Made by a program: the position numbers and the translations under genes. Shown here in pieces: positions 1 to 9,150 of a stretch of DNA of 64,000 nucleotides. The stretch lies in contig NZ_JAHBZK010000010.1 in assembly GCF_019635465.1 (NCBI RefSeq), positions 1 through 64,000 on the forward strand. The letters are read 5' to 3'. The notes below the pieces were generated by a model. That model worked only from the letters and a program-made list of their open reading frames with translations, made no database searches and had not been told where the DNA came from. Origin of the DNA: Hydrogenophaga sp. GTDB lineage: Bacteria > Pseudomonadota > Gammaproteobacteria > Burkholderiales > Burkholderiaceae_C. Each line of letters begins with the position of its first letter. Positions within the stretch are counted from its first letter, which is position 1.

Positions 1-277
1 ACATGAACTCGATGGCGTCCTGGTCGCCCAGCCAGTCGGAGCCCTTGATGGTGTCGTAGAAGTGGTAGTGCCAGTTGTCTTCGCTCATGTTGCCGAGCGA
101 GGCACCGATGCCACCCTGCGCGGCCACGGTGTGCGAGCGCGTGGGGAAGACTTTGGACAGCACGGCCACCTTGAGGCCGGCGCGCGCCAGTTGCAGCGAG
201 GCGCGCATGCCGGAGCCACCGGCACCGACGATGACGACGTCGAACTGACGCTTGGGAAGGGATGCGTTGGCAGACAT
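1..277 (-). CDS. sdhA: Succinate dehydrogenase flavoprotein subunit, N-terminal part (runs off the left edge)
   Basis: Complex II flavoprotein, oxidising succinate to fumarate on the cytoplasmic face of the inner membrane. Only the first 92 residues are in the window. They show the FAD dinucleotide fold ([17 protein letters not shown], about residues 15-31) and [16 protein letters not shown], which contains the His that carries covalent FAD in this family. The ATG at 277-275 lies 4 bases after the sdhD stop, so it belongs to the sdhC-sdhD-sdhA operon read leftward; sdhB is expected outside the window. Confidence 0.95.
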   Translation of the reverse strand, partial: MSANASLPKRQFDVVIVGAGGSGMRASLQLARAGLKVAVLSKVFPTRSHTVAAQGGIGASLGNMSEDNWHYHFYDTIKGSDWLGDQDAIEFM

Positions 278-281
278 GGCG

Positions 282-647
282 TCAGACTCTCCAGAGAACT
301 TGAACCGCCCAGCCCAGGCAGGCGAGCAACCAGACGATGGTGAACACGTGCAGCACGAGGCGCAGGCTGGCCGGCTTGACGTAGTCCATCCAGATGTCGC
401 GCACGCCGACCCACGCGTGGTAGGCCAGGGCGAGGAACATGGCGAAGGTGAGTGCCTTCATCCATTGCGGGGCAAAGACGGCGGCCCAGCCTTCGTAGCC
501 GAGCGGGCCGCTGGTGAACAGCACGCGGGCGAGCACCACCAGGGTGAACAGCGCCATGAGGGCGGCCGTGATGCGCTGGGCGAGCCAGTCGCGCAGGCCG
601 TAGTGGGCGCCGGTGACGACGCGCTTGGAACCGTAGTTGACGGACAT
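282..647 (-). CDS. sdhD: Succinate dehydrogenase membrane anchor subunit SdhD
   Basis: Protein of 121 residues with three hydrophobic segments (about 25-46, 63-83 and 95-118), as expected for the small complex II anchor. The stretch [15 protein letters not shown] carries the His and Asp-Tyr pattern of the SdhD haem/quinone region. It anchors SdhAB to the inner membrane and helps form the ubiquinone site with SdhC. It lies between sdhC (19-base gap) and sdhA (4-base gap), consistent with one transcript. Confidence 0.92.
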   Translation of the reverse strand: MSVNYGSKRVVTGAHYGLRDWLAQRITAALMALFTLVVLARVLFTSGPLGYEGWAAVFAPQWMKALTFAMFLALAYHAWVGVRDIWMDYVKPASLRLVLHVFTIVWLLACLGWAVQVLWRV

Positions 648-666
648 GGGATCTACCTCGCGGGAA

Positions 667-1098
667 TCAGTACAGGCCGAACAGCTTGGCGCCCAGCACC
701 AGGGTCAGGCCGATGCTCAGCACCAGCGTGACCATGGCCGACGTCTTGCCGAACTGCTTGGTCACGGCGTGGGTGGCGTCCATCAACAGATGGCGCACGC
801 CGGCAATGAAGTGGTGCAGGTAGGCCCACATCAGCGCCAGCACCACCAGCTTGAGCAGCCAGCCGGGCACAAAGCCCAGGCCGCCGGCGAAGGCGGAGAC
901 AAAGCGCTCGTGCGAGATCTCGGACGACACCGAGGTGTCGAACAGCCACACGATCAGGGGCAGCAGCAGAAACATCAGCAGGCCGCTGACGCGGTGCAGG
1001 ATCGACACCCAACCTGCGGCGGGCAGGCGGTAAGTGGTGAGATCCTTGAACGCGTTGATGTTGCGGAACTCGGGCCGCTTGGAGGTCAACTCGGGCAT
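667..1098 (-). CDS. sdhC: Succinate dehydrogenase cytochrome b556 subunit SdhC
   Basis: Protein of 143 residues from the ATG at 1098; the frame stays open further upstream, but the family start motif (RPEFRNINAF, then SILHRVSGLLMF) fits this ATG. Three membrane segments are visible. HHFIAGVRHLLMD is the SdhC signature containing the haem-ligand His. With SdhD it binds haem b and ubiquinone. It is the first gene of the leftward sdh operon. Confidence 0.93.
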   Translation of the reverse strand: MPELTSKRPEFRNINAFKDLTTYRLPAAGWVSILHRVSGLLMFLLLPLIVWLFDTSVSSEISHERFVSAFAGGLGFVPGWLLKLVVLALMWAYLHHFIAGVRHLLMDATHAVTKQFGKTSAMVTLVLSIGLTLVLGAKLFGLY

Positions 1099-1153
1099 GG
1101 GATGGGCTTTCGTGGGAAAGGCGCTCAGGCGGGGAGGGAGTTGGTAACGCGGT

Positions 1154-1185
1154 GGTAACTGGTTACCGAGGGCGGGCAAATTCTA
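1154..1185 (-). promoter_or_regulatory. Candidate sdh promoter and operator
   Basis: Upstream of sdhC, read leftward, there is a TAGAAT -10-like box (1180-1185). Twelve bases further downstream lies an inverted repeat GGTAAC-TG-GTTACC (1154-1167), preceded by a second GGTAAC copy. I see no good -35 box, so the promoter call is tentative. The palindrome sits where a repressor of the sdh operon could bind. Confidence 0.35.
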
Positions 1186-1222
1186 TTGCAACGCAGCAGG
1201 CTGACGTGTCGCCTACTCGGAA

Positions 1223-1241
1223 GCCGAGCGCATCGCTCGGC
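1223..1241 (-). terminator. Possible weak terminator hairpin after gntR
   Basis: Perfect inverted repeat GCCGAGCG-CAT-CGCTCGGC lies just past the gntR stop codon at 1264. No T-run follows in the leftward direction, so efficient intrinsic termination is uncertain and read-through into sdhC is possible. Confidence 0.35.
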
Positions 1242-1263
1242 AGGCAAAACGGCATGCGACGCA

Positions 1264-2058
1264 TCAGCTCAGCTCGTTGCGGTAGTGCCGCGTGTCGGTG
1301 CGGTACAGGCCCCGGCGCAGCTCCATGGGCGTGTCGTTGTAGGTGTACGAGAGCCGCTCCACGCTGAGCAGGGGGTGGCCCTCGGCAACGGCCAGCAGCC
1401 CGGCCGCATCGGCATCGGCACCCACGGCCTTGATCTTCTCGGACGCGCGCACCATGCGCACGCCGAATTGCGATTCGAACAGCGCGTACATCGGGCCTTT
1501 GTCGCTGGCCAGGGTGTCCAGCGTCAGCCCTTTGAACGGCGTGCCGGGCAGCCAGATTTCCTCAAGGATGGTGGGCGTGCCGCCAAACGCCAGCACGCGC
1601 CTCACCTGCAGCACCGCATCTCCCGTGCGCAGTCCCAGCTGGCGGGCCACCTCGGCCGAGGCGCGCAGCCGACGGCAGTCGATGATGCGGCGCTCGGCCA
1701 GGCCTTGCTCGTCCAGCGTGCCCTGGTCGGGCAGCAGGCGCAGAAAGCGGAACTGGATGTGCTGCTCGGCGTGGGTCGCCACGAAGGTGCCCTTGCCCTG
1801 GCGGCGCACCACCAGGTTGTCGGTGGCCAGTTCGTCGATGGCCTTGCGCACCGTGCCCTGGCTCACCTTGTAGCGCGCCGCGAGGTCGAGCTCGCTCGGG
1901 ATCATGTCGCCGGGCTTCCATTCGCCGGCCTGCAGGCTGCGCAGGATGAGGCCCTTGATCTGCTGGTACAGCGGGCTGAAGGCGGGCGCCACCGAGCCCG
2001 GGGCAAAGCTGCCTTCGCCGGGCGTGATCGGGTCGGAGGGGGTGGGCGTGGTGGCCAT
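1264..2058 (-). CDS. GntR-family transcriptional regulator (HutC/UTRA type) of the TCA cluster
   Basis: Protein of 264 residues. The N-terminal winged helix is typical GntR (PLYQQIKGLILRSLQ, then GDMIPSELDLAARYKVSQGT and VVRRQGKGTFVA, about residues 25-95). The C-terminal half has the UTRA ligand-binding pattern (effector unknown). The ATG at 2058 is chosen because the frame upstream runs antisense through mdh. It is divergent from mdh and sits head to tail with sdhCDA. A perfect palindrome lies inside its own promoter spacer, suggesting autoregulation and control of the neighbouring TCA genes. Confidence 0.88.
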   Translation of the reverse strand: MATTPTPSDPITPGEGSFAPGSVAPAFSPLYQQIKGLILRSLQAGEWKPGDMIPSELDLAARYKVSQGTVRKAIDELATDNLVVRRQGKGTFVATHAEQHIQFRFLRLLPDQGTLDEQGLAERRIIDCRRLRASAEVARQLGLRTGDAVLQVRRVLAFGGTPTILEEIWLPGTPFKGLTLDTLASDKGPMYALFESQFGVRMVRASEKIKAVGADADAAGLLAVAEGHPLLSVERLSYTYNDTPMELRRGLYRTDTRHYRNELS

Positions 2059-2094
2059 CGTCGGACGGTGTCGGCAAGGGCGCGACGGTGGGCA

Positions 2095-2129
2095 ATCATA
2101 TCTTATATAAGACATAAGACAAATTGACC
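2095..2129. promoter_or_regulatory. gntR/mdh divergent promoter region with TCTTATATAAGA palindrome
   Basis: The perfect 12-base palindrome TCTTATATAAGA occupies 2101-2112. Leftward, it lies between TTGTCT and TATGAT (16-base spacing), a plausible gntR promoter. Rightward, it is just upstream of TTGACC (2124-2129), which with TACACT at 2148-2153 (18-base spacing) makes a good mdh promoter. The same 12-mer recurs at 27668-27679. The likely ligand is the adjacent GntR protein, an inference from position. Confidence 0.65.
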
Positions 2130-2259
2130 GTTCAGGGTTTACGCGGGTACACTCGCCGGCTGTTCCGAAGCCCCCGCCCGCCACCGCCCAGGAGGCAGTG
2201 CGCAGGTCCGGCGGCCCCGGTTCCACCGCATTCCCACACCCACTCCTGGAGCTCCCACC

Positions 2260-3246
2260 ATGACCAAGAAGCCCGTTCGCGTCGCCGTCACCGGCGCCGC
2301 CGGCCAGATCGGCTACGCCCTGCTGTTCCGCATCGCCTCCGGCGAAATGCTCGGCAAGGACCAGCCGGTGATCCTGCAACTGCTGGAGATCCCGGACGAG
2401 AAGGCCCAGAAGGCGCTCAAGGGCGTGATGATGGAACTCGAAGACTGCGCCTTCCCTCTGCTGGCCGGCATGGAAGCCCACGCCGACCCGATGACCGCGT
2501 TCAAGGACACCGACTACGCCCTGCTCGTGGGTGCCCGTCCGCGCGGCCCCGGCATGGAGCGCGCTGACCTGCTGGCCGCCAACGCCCAGATCTTCACCGC
2601 CCAGGGCAAGGCCCTGAACGCCGTGGCCAGCCGCGACGTGAAGGTGCTGGTGGTCGGCAACCCCGCCAACACCAACGCCTACATCGCCATGAAGAGCGCG
2701 CCCAGCCTGCCGCGCGAGAACTTCACCGCCATGCTGCGCCTGGACCACAACCGCGCCGCCAGCCAGATCGCCGCCAAGACCGGTGGCAAGGTCGGCGAGA
2801 TCGAGAAGCTCACCGTGTGGGGCAACCACTCGCCCACCATGTACGCCGACTACCGCTTCGCCACCATTGGCGGCAAGGCCGTCAAGGACCTGATCAACGA
2901 CCAGGTCTGGAACGAAACCGTGTTCCTGCCCACCGTGGGCAAGCGCGGCGCCGCCATCATCGAAGCGCGCGGTCTGTCCTCTGCCGCCTCGGCCGCCAAC
3001 GCCGCCATCGACCACATGCGCGACTGGGCCCTGGGCTCCAACGGCAAGTGGGTCACCATGGGCGTGCCTTCCAACGGCGAGTACGGCATCCCCAAGGACG
3101 TGATGTTCGGCTTCCCGGTCACCACCGAAAACGGCAAGTACAAGATCGTCGAAGGCCTGGCCATCGACGAGTTCAGCCAGAAGTGCATCGACAAGACCCT
3201 GGCCGAACTCGTCGGCGAGCAGGACGGCGTCAAGCACCTGCTTTGA
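2260..3246 (+). CDS. mdh: Malate dehydrogenase (NAD+)
   Basis: Protein of 328 residues catalysing malate/oxaloacetate interconversion in the TCA cycle. Visible motifs are the NAD-binding TGAAGQIGY (about 11-19), the mobile-loop substrate arginines in [25 protein letters not shown] and the catalytic His in [10 protein letters not shown]. Length matches the cytosolic-type bacterial enzyme. A GGAG ribosome site precedes the ATG. The promoter is shared with divergent gntR; CitE-like and acnB genes follow on the same strand. Confidence 0.97.
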   Translation: MTKKPVRVAVTGAAGQIGYALLFRIASGEMLGKDQPVILQLLEIPDEKAQKALKGVMMELEDCAFPLLAGMEAHADPMTAFKDTDYALLVGARPRGPGMERADLLAANAQIFTAQGKALNAVASRDVKVLVVGNPANTNAYIAMKSAPSLPRENFTAMLRLDHNRAASQIAAKTGGKVGEIEKLTVWGNHSPTMYADYRFATIGGKAVKDLINDQVWNETVFLPTVGKRGAAIIEARGLSSAASAANAAIDHMRDWALGSNGKWVTMGVPSNGEYGIPKDVMFGFPVTTENGKYKIVEGLAIDEFSQKCIDKTLAELVGEQDGVKHLL

Positions 3247-3263
3247 GGCCATGACCCATGACA

Positions 3264-3301
3264 GATGACAGATGACCAGCCGGTGTTTGTCATCCGTCAT
3301 C
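3264..3301 (+). repeat. Hairpin built from GATGAC repeats between mdh and the lyase gene
   Basis: GATGACAGATGAC (3264-3276) is matched by GTCATCCGTCATC (3289-3301) around a 12-base loop, giving a 13-bp stem with one mismatch. The left arm is itself a tandem repeat, with another ATGAC just before it. No T-run follows, so it is more likely a stabiliser or attenuator than a terminator. Confidence 0.5.
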
Positions 3302-3328
3302 GAAGCGCAGCGCAGTCATTCGTCATCG

Positions 3329-4309
3329 ATGAACCCACGCGACATCCTCCTCGACGCCCAGGCCCGCACCGGCTCGCTGCCGGTGTGCGACCACTACAGC
3401 GGCGTGGAGGTGCGCATGCGCAAGAGCCTGGCCTTGCAGGCCGAGCTCACGGCCGAGTTCGGCGCGTGTGTGTTCGACGTCACCCTTGACTGCGAAGACG
3501 GTGCTCCGGTGGGGGGCGAGGCCGAGCACGCCGCGCTGGTCACCGAACTCGCACTGGCCGCTGCGCCCGGCGCACGTGTGGCCGTGCGGGTGCACGCCGT
3601 TGACCACCCGGCCTTCGAGGCCGACGTGGCACAGATCGTCGGCCGTGCTGGCGCCCGGCTGGTGCACGTCATGCTGCCCAAGGTCGAGACGGTGGCCGAC
3701 GTGGACCGCGCTGCGGCCGCGCTGACGGCGGCGAGCGCGCCCGAGCTGCCGCTGCACGCGCTCATCGAGTCGCCGGCATCGGTGCACCGCGCCTTTGACA
3801 TCGCCGCGCACCCGCGCATTCAGAGCCTGAGCTTTGGCCTCATGGACTTCGTCTCGGCGCACGGCGGGGCCATCCCTGCGGCCGGCATGACGTCGGCCGG
3901 CCAGTTCAGCCACCCGCTGGTGTTGCGCGCCAAGCTCGAGATCGCCAGCGCCTGCCATGCCCACGGCAAGGTGCCCGCGCACGGCGTGGTCACCGAGTTC
4001 AAAGACCTCGCGGCCCTGCAGTCCGCCGCCCGGCGCGCTGCGCAAGAGCTCGGCTTCACCCGCATGTGGAGCATCCACCCCGATCAGATCCGCCCCATCG
4101 TCGCGGCCTTTGCGCCCGCGGCCGACGAGGTCGACGAAGCCGCCACCGTCATCGAACGCGCCGCCGCCGCTGCCTGGGCGCCGGTGCAAGTGGGTGGCCG
4201 CTTGCACGACCGCGCCAGCTACCGCTACTTCTGGCAGGTGCTTGAACGCGCCCGCCGCACCGGCCGCCACCTGCCGTCGCCGGTGCAAACCTTGCTTGCC
4301 ACGCCCTGA
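3329..4309 (+). CDS. HpcH/HpaI aldolase/citrate lyase family protein (CitE-like CoA-ester lyase)
   Basis: Protein of 326 residues from the ATG at 3329; the 19 codons open upstream look like non-coding repeat sequence. CitE-type features are RMRKSL near the N-terminus, the metal-ligand region [21 protein letters not shown] and [13 protein letters not shown]. The family cleaves CoA esters such as malyl-CoA or citramalyl-CoA, or citryl-ACP in citrate lyase. No citDF partners are present, so a stand-alone CoA-ester lyase is more likely; the substrate cannot be read from sequence. It sits between mdh and acnB. Confidence 0.82.
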   Translation: MNPRDILLDAQARTGSLPVCDHYSGVEVRMRKSLALQAELTAEFGACVFDVTLDCEDGAPVGGEAEHAALVTELALAAAPGARVAVRVHAVDHPAFEADVAQIVGRAGARLVHVMLPKVETVADVDRAAAALTAASAPELPLHALIESPASVHRAFDIAAHPRIQSLSFGLMDFVSAHGGAIPAAGMTSAGQFSHPLVLRAKLEIASACHAHGKVPAHGVVTEFKDLAALQSAARRAAQELGFTRMWSIHPDQIRPIVAAFAPAADEVDEAATVIERAAAAAWAPVQVGGRLHDRASYRYFWQVLERARRTGRHLPSPVQTLLATP

Positions 4310-4343
4310 TTTCCCGAATCACCCACGCTGTCTGGAGAAGACC

Positions 4344-6944
4344 ATGTCCAACTTCCTCGCCGACTACCGCGCCCACGCCGCCGAACGCGCCGCCCTGGGC
4401 ATCCCGCCGCTGCCGCTTGACGCCAGGCAGGTGGCCGACCTGATCGAACTGATCAAGGCCCCCCCGGCCGGTGAGGACGCCTTCCTCATGGACCTGCTCA
4501 CCCACCGCGTGCCCCCGGGCGTTGACGACGCCGCCAAGGTCAAGGCCAGCTTCCTGGCCGCCGTGGCGCACGGCGACATCCAGGTCGGCCTGGTCAGCAA
4601 AGCCAAGGCCACCGAACTGCTGGGCACCATGGTGGGCGGCTACAACGTGCACCCCCTCATCGAGTTGCTCGACGACGCCGAGGTCGCCGCCGTGGCCGCC
4701 GACGCGCTGAAGAAGACGCTGCTGATGTTCGACTTCTTCAACGACGTGGCCGACAAGGCCAAGGCCGGCAACGCCAAGGCCAAAGAGGTGATGCAAAGCT
4801 GGGCCGACGCCGAGTGGTTCACCAGCCGCCCCGAGGTCGAGAAAAAGATCACCGTCACCGTCTTCAAGGTGCCCGGTGAGACCAACACCGACGACCTCTC
4901 GCCCGCACCCGACGCCTGGAGCCGCCCGGACATTCCGCTGCACTACCTGGCCATGCTCAAGAACACGCGTCCCGACGCGGCCTTCAAGCCCGAGGAAGAC
5001 GGCAAGCGCGGTCCGATGCAGTTCATCGAAGACCTCAAGAAGAAGGGCAATCTCGTGGCCTACGTGGGCGACGTGGTCGGCACCGGCTCCAGCCGCAAAT
5101 CGGCCACCAACTCGGTGATCTGGGCCACCGGCCAGGACATCCCCTTCGTCCCCAACAAGCGCTTCGGCGGTGTCACCCTGGGCGGCAAGATCGCGCCCAT
5201 CTTCTTCAACACCCAGGAAGACTCCGGCTCGCTGCCGATCGAAGTGGACGTGAGCAAGCTCGAGATGGGCGACGTCATCGACGTGCTGCCCTACGACGGC
5301 AAGCTGCTCAAGAACGGCGCCGAAGTGGCCTCGTTCGCGCTCAAGAGCGACGTGCTGCTCGACGAAGTGCGTGCCGGCGGCCGCATCAACCTCATCATCG
5401 GCCGCAGCCTCACCGCCAAGGCGCGCGAGTTTCTGGGCCTGCCCGCCAGCACCGTGTTCCGCCTGCCGCAGGCCCCGGCCGAGAGCAAGGCCGGCTTCAC
5501 GCTGGCGCAGAAGATGGTCGGCCGCGCCGTCGGCCTGCCCGAAGGTCAGGGCGTGCGCCCCGGTACCTACTGCGAGCCCAAGATGACCACCGTGGGCAGC
5601 CAGGACACCACCGGCCCCATGACCCGCGACGAGTTGAAGGACCTGGCCTGCCTGGGCTTCAGCGCCGACCTGGTGATGCAGAGCTTCTGCCACACCGCGG
5701 CCTACCCCAAGCCGGTGGACGTCAAAACCCACCGCGAGCTGCCCGCCTTCATCAGCAACCGCGGCGGCGTGGCCCTGCGCCCGGGCGACGGCGTGATCCA
5801 CAGCTGGCTCAACCGCCTGCTGCTGCCCGACACCGTAGGCACCGGCGGTGACTCGCACACCCGCTTCCCCATCGGCATCAGCTTCCCGGCCGGCTCCGGC
5901 CTGGTGGCCTTCGGCGCCGCCACCGGCGTCATGCCACTGGACATGCCCGAGTCGGTGCTGGTGCGCTTCAAGGGCCAGATGCAGCCGGGCGTGACCCTGC
6001 GCGACCTGGTGCACGCCATTCCCTACGCCGCCATCAAGGCCGGCCTGCTCACCGTGGCCAAGGCCGGCAAGAAGAACATCTTCTCCGGCCGCATCCTCGA
6101 GATCGAAGGCCTGCCCGACCTCAAGGTGGAGCAAGCGTTTGAACTGAGCGACGCCAGCGCCGAGCGCTCGGCCGCCGGCTGCACGATCAAGCTCAACAAA
6201 GAGCCCATCATCGAGTACCTCACCTCGAACATCGTGCTCATGAAGAACATGATCGCCGACGGCTACGCCGACGCCAAAACCCTGCAGCGCCGCATCGAGA
6301 AGGTCGAGGCCTGGCTGGCCAAGCCCGAGCTGCTCGAAGCCGACAAGGACGCCGAGTACGCCGCCGTCATCGAGATCGACCTCAACGACCTCAAAGAGCC
6401 CGTGCTTTGCTGCCCCAACGACCCGGACGACGCCAAGCTGCTGTCCGACGTGGCCGGCACCCCGATCGACGAGGCCTTCATCGGCTCGTGCATGACCAAC
6501 ATCGGCCACTTCCGCGCCGCAGCCAAGCTGCTCGGCGGCCAGCGCGATATCCCGGTCAAGCTGTGGGTGGCCCCGCCCACCAAGATGGACCAGAACGAGC
6601 TCATCAAGGAAGGCCACTACGCCGCCTTCGGCACCGCCGGTGCCCGCACCGAAATGCCCGGTTGCAGCCTGTGCATGGGCAACCAGGCCCAGGTGCGCGA
6701 AGGCGCCACCGTGGTCAGCACCAGCACCCGCAACTTCCCCAACCGCCTGGGCAAGAACACCAACGTGTTCCTGGCCTCGGCCGAACTGGCGGCCATTGCG
6801 TCCAAGCTGGGCAAGATTCCCACCGTGGCCGAGTACCACGAAGCCATGGGCATCATCAACAAAGACGCCGCCAGCGTGTACCGCTACATGAACTTCGACC
6901 AGATCGAGGAATACGCTGAGGTGGCCAAGGGTGTGACGGCGTAA
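4344..6944 (+). CDS. acnB: Aconitate hydratase B (bifunctional with 2-methylisocitrate dehydratase)
   Basis: Protein of 866 residues, the usual AcnB length and domain order (N-terminal HEAT-like and swivel domains first). The [4Fe-4S] ligands are the Cys in [11 protein letters not shown] and the pair in [25 protein letters not shown] and [13 protein letters not shown] are family blocks. The ATG at 4344 follows GGAGAAG at 4334-4340. It isomerises citrate to isocitrate; AcnB also acts in the methylcitrate cycle. Last gene of the mdh-citE-acnB run and closed by a strong terminator. Confidence 0.97.
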   Translation: MSNFLADYRAHAAERAALGIPPLPLDARQVADLIELIKAPPAGEDAFLMDLLTHRVPPGVDDAAKVKASFLAAVAHGDIQVGLVSKAKATELLGTMVGGYNVHPLIELLDDAEVAAVAADALKKTLLMFDFFNDVADKAKAGNAKAKEVMQSWADAEWFTSRPEVEKKITVTVFKVPGETNTDDLSPAPDAWSRPDIPLHYLAMLKNTRPDAAFKPEEDGKRGPMQFIEDLKKKGNLVAYVGDVVGTGSSRKSATNSVIWATGQDIPFVPNKRFGGVTLGGKIAPIFFNTQEDSGSLPIEVDVSKLEMGDVIDVLPYDGKLLKNGAEVASFALKSDVLLDEVRAGGRINLIIGRSLTAKAREFLGLPASTVFRLPQAPAESKAGFTLAQKMVGRAVGLPEGQGVRPGTYCEPKMTTVGSQDTTGPMTRDELKDLACLGFSADLVMQSFCHTAAYPKPVDVKTHRELPAFISNRGGVALRPGDGVIHSWLNRLLLPDTVGTGGDSHTRFPIGISFPAGSGLVAFGAATGVMPLDMPESVLVRFKGQMQPGVTLRDLVHAIPYAAIKAGLLTVAKAGKKNIFSGRILEIEGLPDLKVEQAFELSDASAERSAAGCTIKLNKEPIIEYLTSNIVLMKNMIADGYADAKTLQRRIEKVEAWLAKPELLEADKDAEYAAVIEIDLNDLKEPVLCCPNDPDDAKLLSDVAGTPIDEAFIGSCMTNIGHFRAAAKLLGGQRDIPVKLWVAPPTKMDQNELIKEGHYAAFGTAGARTEMPGCSLCMGNQAQVREGATVVSTSTRNFPNRLGKNTNVFLASAELAAIASKLGKIPTVAEYHEAMGIINKDAASVYRYMNFDQIEEYAEVAKGVTA

Positions 6945-7004
6945 CCCGCTGAACGTAGGCCGGCGCCATCGGCCCTGCCAACTCCGCCAGGGCGTGAATT
7001 GATC

Positions 7005-7033
7005 AAGGGCGCTCCCGCTTAGGGAGCGCCCTT
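7005..7033 (+). terminator. Intrinsic terminator of acnB
   Basis: Perfect 12-bp stem AAGGGCGCTCCC / GGGAGCGCCCTT with a 5-base loop (GCTTA). It ends in CTTGTCATT rather than a long T-run. It lies 60 bases after the acnB stop. Confidence 0.8.
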
Positions 7034-7173
7034 GTCATTCGGGAAGCGCAGTCGGGTCGATTGCTCGATGTACCGCAAGCCACGGTTGCGTCATTGCTCT
7101 ATTAAAGAGATCCTTGTCGCGTTTGAACATTGCGTGGCAATGCAGTAATGCCGAGGATTCTCGAGGGCACCCC

Positions 7174-7398
7174 CTAGCTTTGCAGACACCTATTGGATTC
7201 ATCTTCAAAACTCAGCATGCCTCTCGGTATATGAGTAAGTGGCGTTGCTGCTGTTTTGTCCTGAAGCACTTTCCCCGAAGAGTTTTCTACCCATGTCATG
7301 GCGAAACGATCTGGATGCAGTGCGCCACTCCCACAACTCCTGTCTAGCTTCGCCGCTTGCTCGCGATCACCAGTATTCACCCTGGGTACAACCTTCAT
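7174..7398 (-). CDS. Doubtful small protein downstream of the effector-like gene
   Basis: Open frame of 74 codons starting 42 bases after the effector-like gene on the same strand. A purine-rich AAAGAAGGG directly abuts the ATG. The product is hydrophilic with two Cys and no motif I recognise. It could be a real third member of the island, a remnant, or chance. Not identified. Confidence 0.3.
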   Translation of the reverse strand: MKVVPRVNTGDREQAAKLDRSCGSGALHPDRFAMTWVENSSGKVLQDKTAATPLTHIPRGMLSFEDESNRCLQS

Positions 7399-7440
7399 CC
7401 CTTCTTTGAGACGCGGTAGGTCAGTCTGGATTTGGTGGTT

Positions 7441-9111
7441 TTACTGGGATTCGGAAGTTTGGTCATTATCCAGGCTAACCAATTGATCGCCTTCGACACC
7501 GTGAGGCACTGGTCCGCTCACACTCGATTGTGACGATGACCCATATCCTTTCTTGTTCAATGCGCTCGGATTGGTCGGCGAGGGTTTGGACATCGGCGAA
7601 CCTGCTTTTGGGCGGATGAATTGAAACTTCTGTGCAAACAAGCGTTTTATCTTGCCTTTTGTCTCAGGCGTCTTTGCAGGAAATTGCGCATTAGTGAGGT
7701 TGGTGAGGTTTTGATGTTCAACGGTTAGCTTGATGCTGGCGCGATTCAGCAGTCTGTAGCTTTCTGTTCTTTTTTCAAGCTCGTCGATTTGCCCTTGACG
7801 CTGCTCATGCCGTTCTTTGAGTTTGTTTAGATCGGCCAGCTCTTGCTGAAGTGTTTTGTTGGTTGCATCAATTTCTCTCTGCAGATCAGCCAAGAATTTT
7901 CGCTTGTCAGCTTCATTGGTCAGCGCTTGGTATTTTTTCGCTGCTTCGTCGGCTGTGGTCAGGCGCTCGGGCGCGTGGGCTTGTGAAAAGGTTGATGCCA
8001 ATGAGTCAACGTTGACTGGTGCAATTTTTGGTAGTGATTGCTGCTCGGCCGATTCCGGCGATGAGGAGCTTTCCGTCGTAACCGCGATTCTGCTGGTTGA
8101 AGCTGGATTGCGGGAAATTTGATCAACGATGGATTCTTCGGCTTCGTCTTCGTCAGTAGATGTCGTGAAATCCGGCTCTTGATCAATTTTCCTGGCAATC
8201 TTCAAACCATTTTCCAGTTTCTTCTTGTCCGCCTGATTGCGAATCTGGTTTAGTTCCTTTTCTATGGCTTGCTCTTCAATTGGGGCGCGGGGGGGGCTGG
8301 AGGTCTTCGGATTGAAGGTGATCTGCCGAGTCTTTTGATCAACCAGTTTGTCGGGGATGGCTTGGTTCGCAAGCCCGATCGCCGCCACCAGTTCAGGAGT
8401 CAGCGACTCCAGTTTCTGGGAGCAGGACGCTATCTGGCTCTGGCATTTGCTTCGTGCACCGTCAAATATCTGCAGTAGTGAGGCGACGTCTTGATCTTTC
8501 AGTCCATATTGCGTCTTTAGCATTTCTACCAAGTCGATCATGCTCGTAAAGAACACCATCAGTTTGGTTGACGATTCGATGGTCGTAGGCAGCTTGGCGG
8601 CAATTTTCACGTCTTCGGGTGATGCGCCGGAGGGTGCGATTTCGCCGCCAACCGTGCCTTTGCCTGGTGCGTTCAATTTTTCGACAGGACCCGAAGCCCC
8701 TGGAGCAGGCGGCTGAGACGCTTTAGCTGTGCTCTCCGTCTCATCCTCTTCATTGGAATGGTCCGCAATACGACCTGAGTCCATCTCGCCTGTATCGTTG
8801 TTCAAACCTGAAGATTTGTGTGCAGGGTGCGCAGACGAGATTTTTACAGCACTGCCACCGAGAGATTCCTTCGGTAGAGAGTGGTCATATGAAGAGTCGT
8901 CATCGCTCTCAAACTCGGGGGTAGTTAAACCAAGTTCTGATTGAGATGATTGCAAGTTACTTGTATTTTTGACTACTCTGATTTGGTTTTGGGAGCCGTC
9001 GATTTCCGTTGAATCTCCCGAACTCCTGTTGAGTTCATTTTTAAATGATTTTTGACGGGCTTTCAGCTCGGTAATAAGCTGCGGGTTGATTTGTATTTTT
9101 GTGCGATTCAT
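7441..9111 (-). CDS. Putative type III secretion effector-like coiled-coil protein
   Basis: Protein of 556 residues with no enzymatic motif that I recognise. The N-terminus (MNRTKIQINPQLITELKARQ) is amphipathic and followed by about 140 residues rich in Ser, Asn, Asp, Glu and Pro, the disordered make-up common in type III substrates. A hydrophobic patch (LMVFFTSMIDLVEML, about 185-200) and a strong heptad region (about 390-455, QREIDATNKTLQQELADLNK onward) follow, then a Ser/Pro-rich tail. It starts 39 bases after a CesT-like chaperone gene, the classic chaperone-effector order. Codon use is AT-richer than the neighbours, suggesting transfer. Effector status is inferred from context. Confidence 0.55.
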   Translation of the reverse strand: MNRTKIQINPQLITELKARQKSFKNELNRSSGDSTEIDGSQNQIRVVKNTSNLQSSQSELGLTTPEFESDDDSSYDHSLPKESLGGSAVKISSAHPAHKSSGLNNDTGEMDSGRIADHSNEEDETESTAKASQPPAPGASGPVEKLNAPGKGTVGGEIAPSGASPEDVKIAAKLPTTIESSTKLMVFFTSMIDLVEMLKTQYGLKDQDVASLLQIFDGARSKCQSQIASCSQKLESLTPELVAAIGLANQAIPDKLVDQKTRQITFNPKTSSPPRAPIEEQAIEKELNQIRNQADKKKLENGLKIARKIDQEPDFTTSTDEDEAEESIVDQISRNPASTSRIAVTTESSSSPESAEQQSLPKIAPVNVDSLASTFSQAHAPERLTTADEAAKKYQALTNEADKRKFLADLQREIDATNKTLQQELADLNKLKERHEQRQGQIDELEKRTESYRLLNRASIKLTVEHQNLTNLTNAQFPAKTPETKGKIKRLFAQKFQFIRPKAGSPMSKPSPTNPSALNKKGYGSSSQSSVSGPVPHGVEGDQLVSLDNDQTSESQ

Positions 9112-9150
9112 GGGGCGCTCTTGGGGATGAATGTTTTGGGGTGCCGAGGT

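Larger units (their letters stand above)
6945..7440. other. Intergenic stretch after acnB; base composition drops here
   Basis: Apart from the acnB terminator (7005-7033) and a doubtful leftward reading frame at 7174-7398, I see no confident gene. From about 7060 the sequence becomes noticeably richer in A and T than the flanking TCA genes, marking the left edge of the island that carries the effector-like gene. Confidence 0.6.

Noticed and set aside
1264-3300. Long leftward frame spanning gntR and antisense to mdh (678 codons)
   Set aside because: Only the part to 2058 has GntR family character; the rest is a high-GC shadow of mdh.
4149-6839. 896-codon frame antisense to acnB
   Set aside because: Low-complexity His/Gly/Val-rich translation with no family features; typical shadow of a GC-rich gene.
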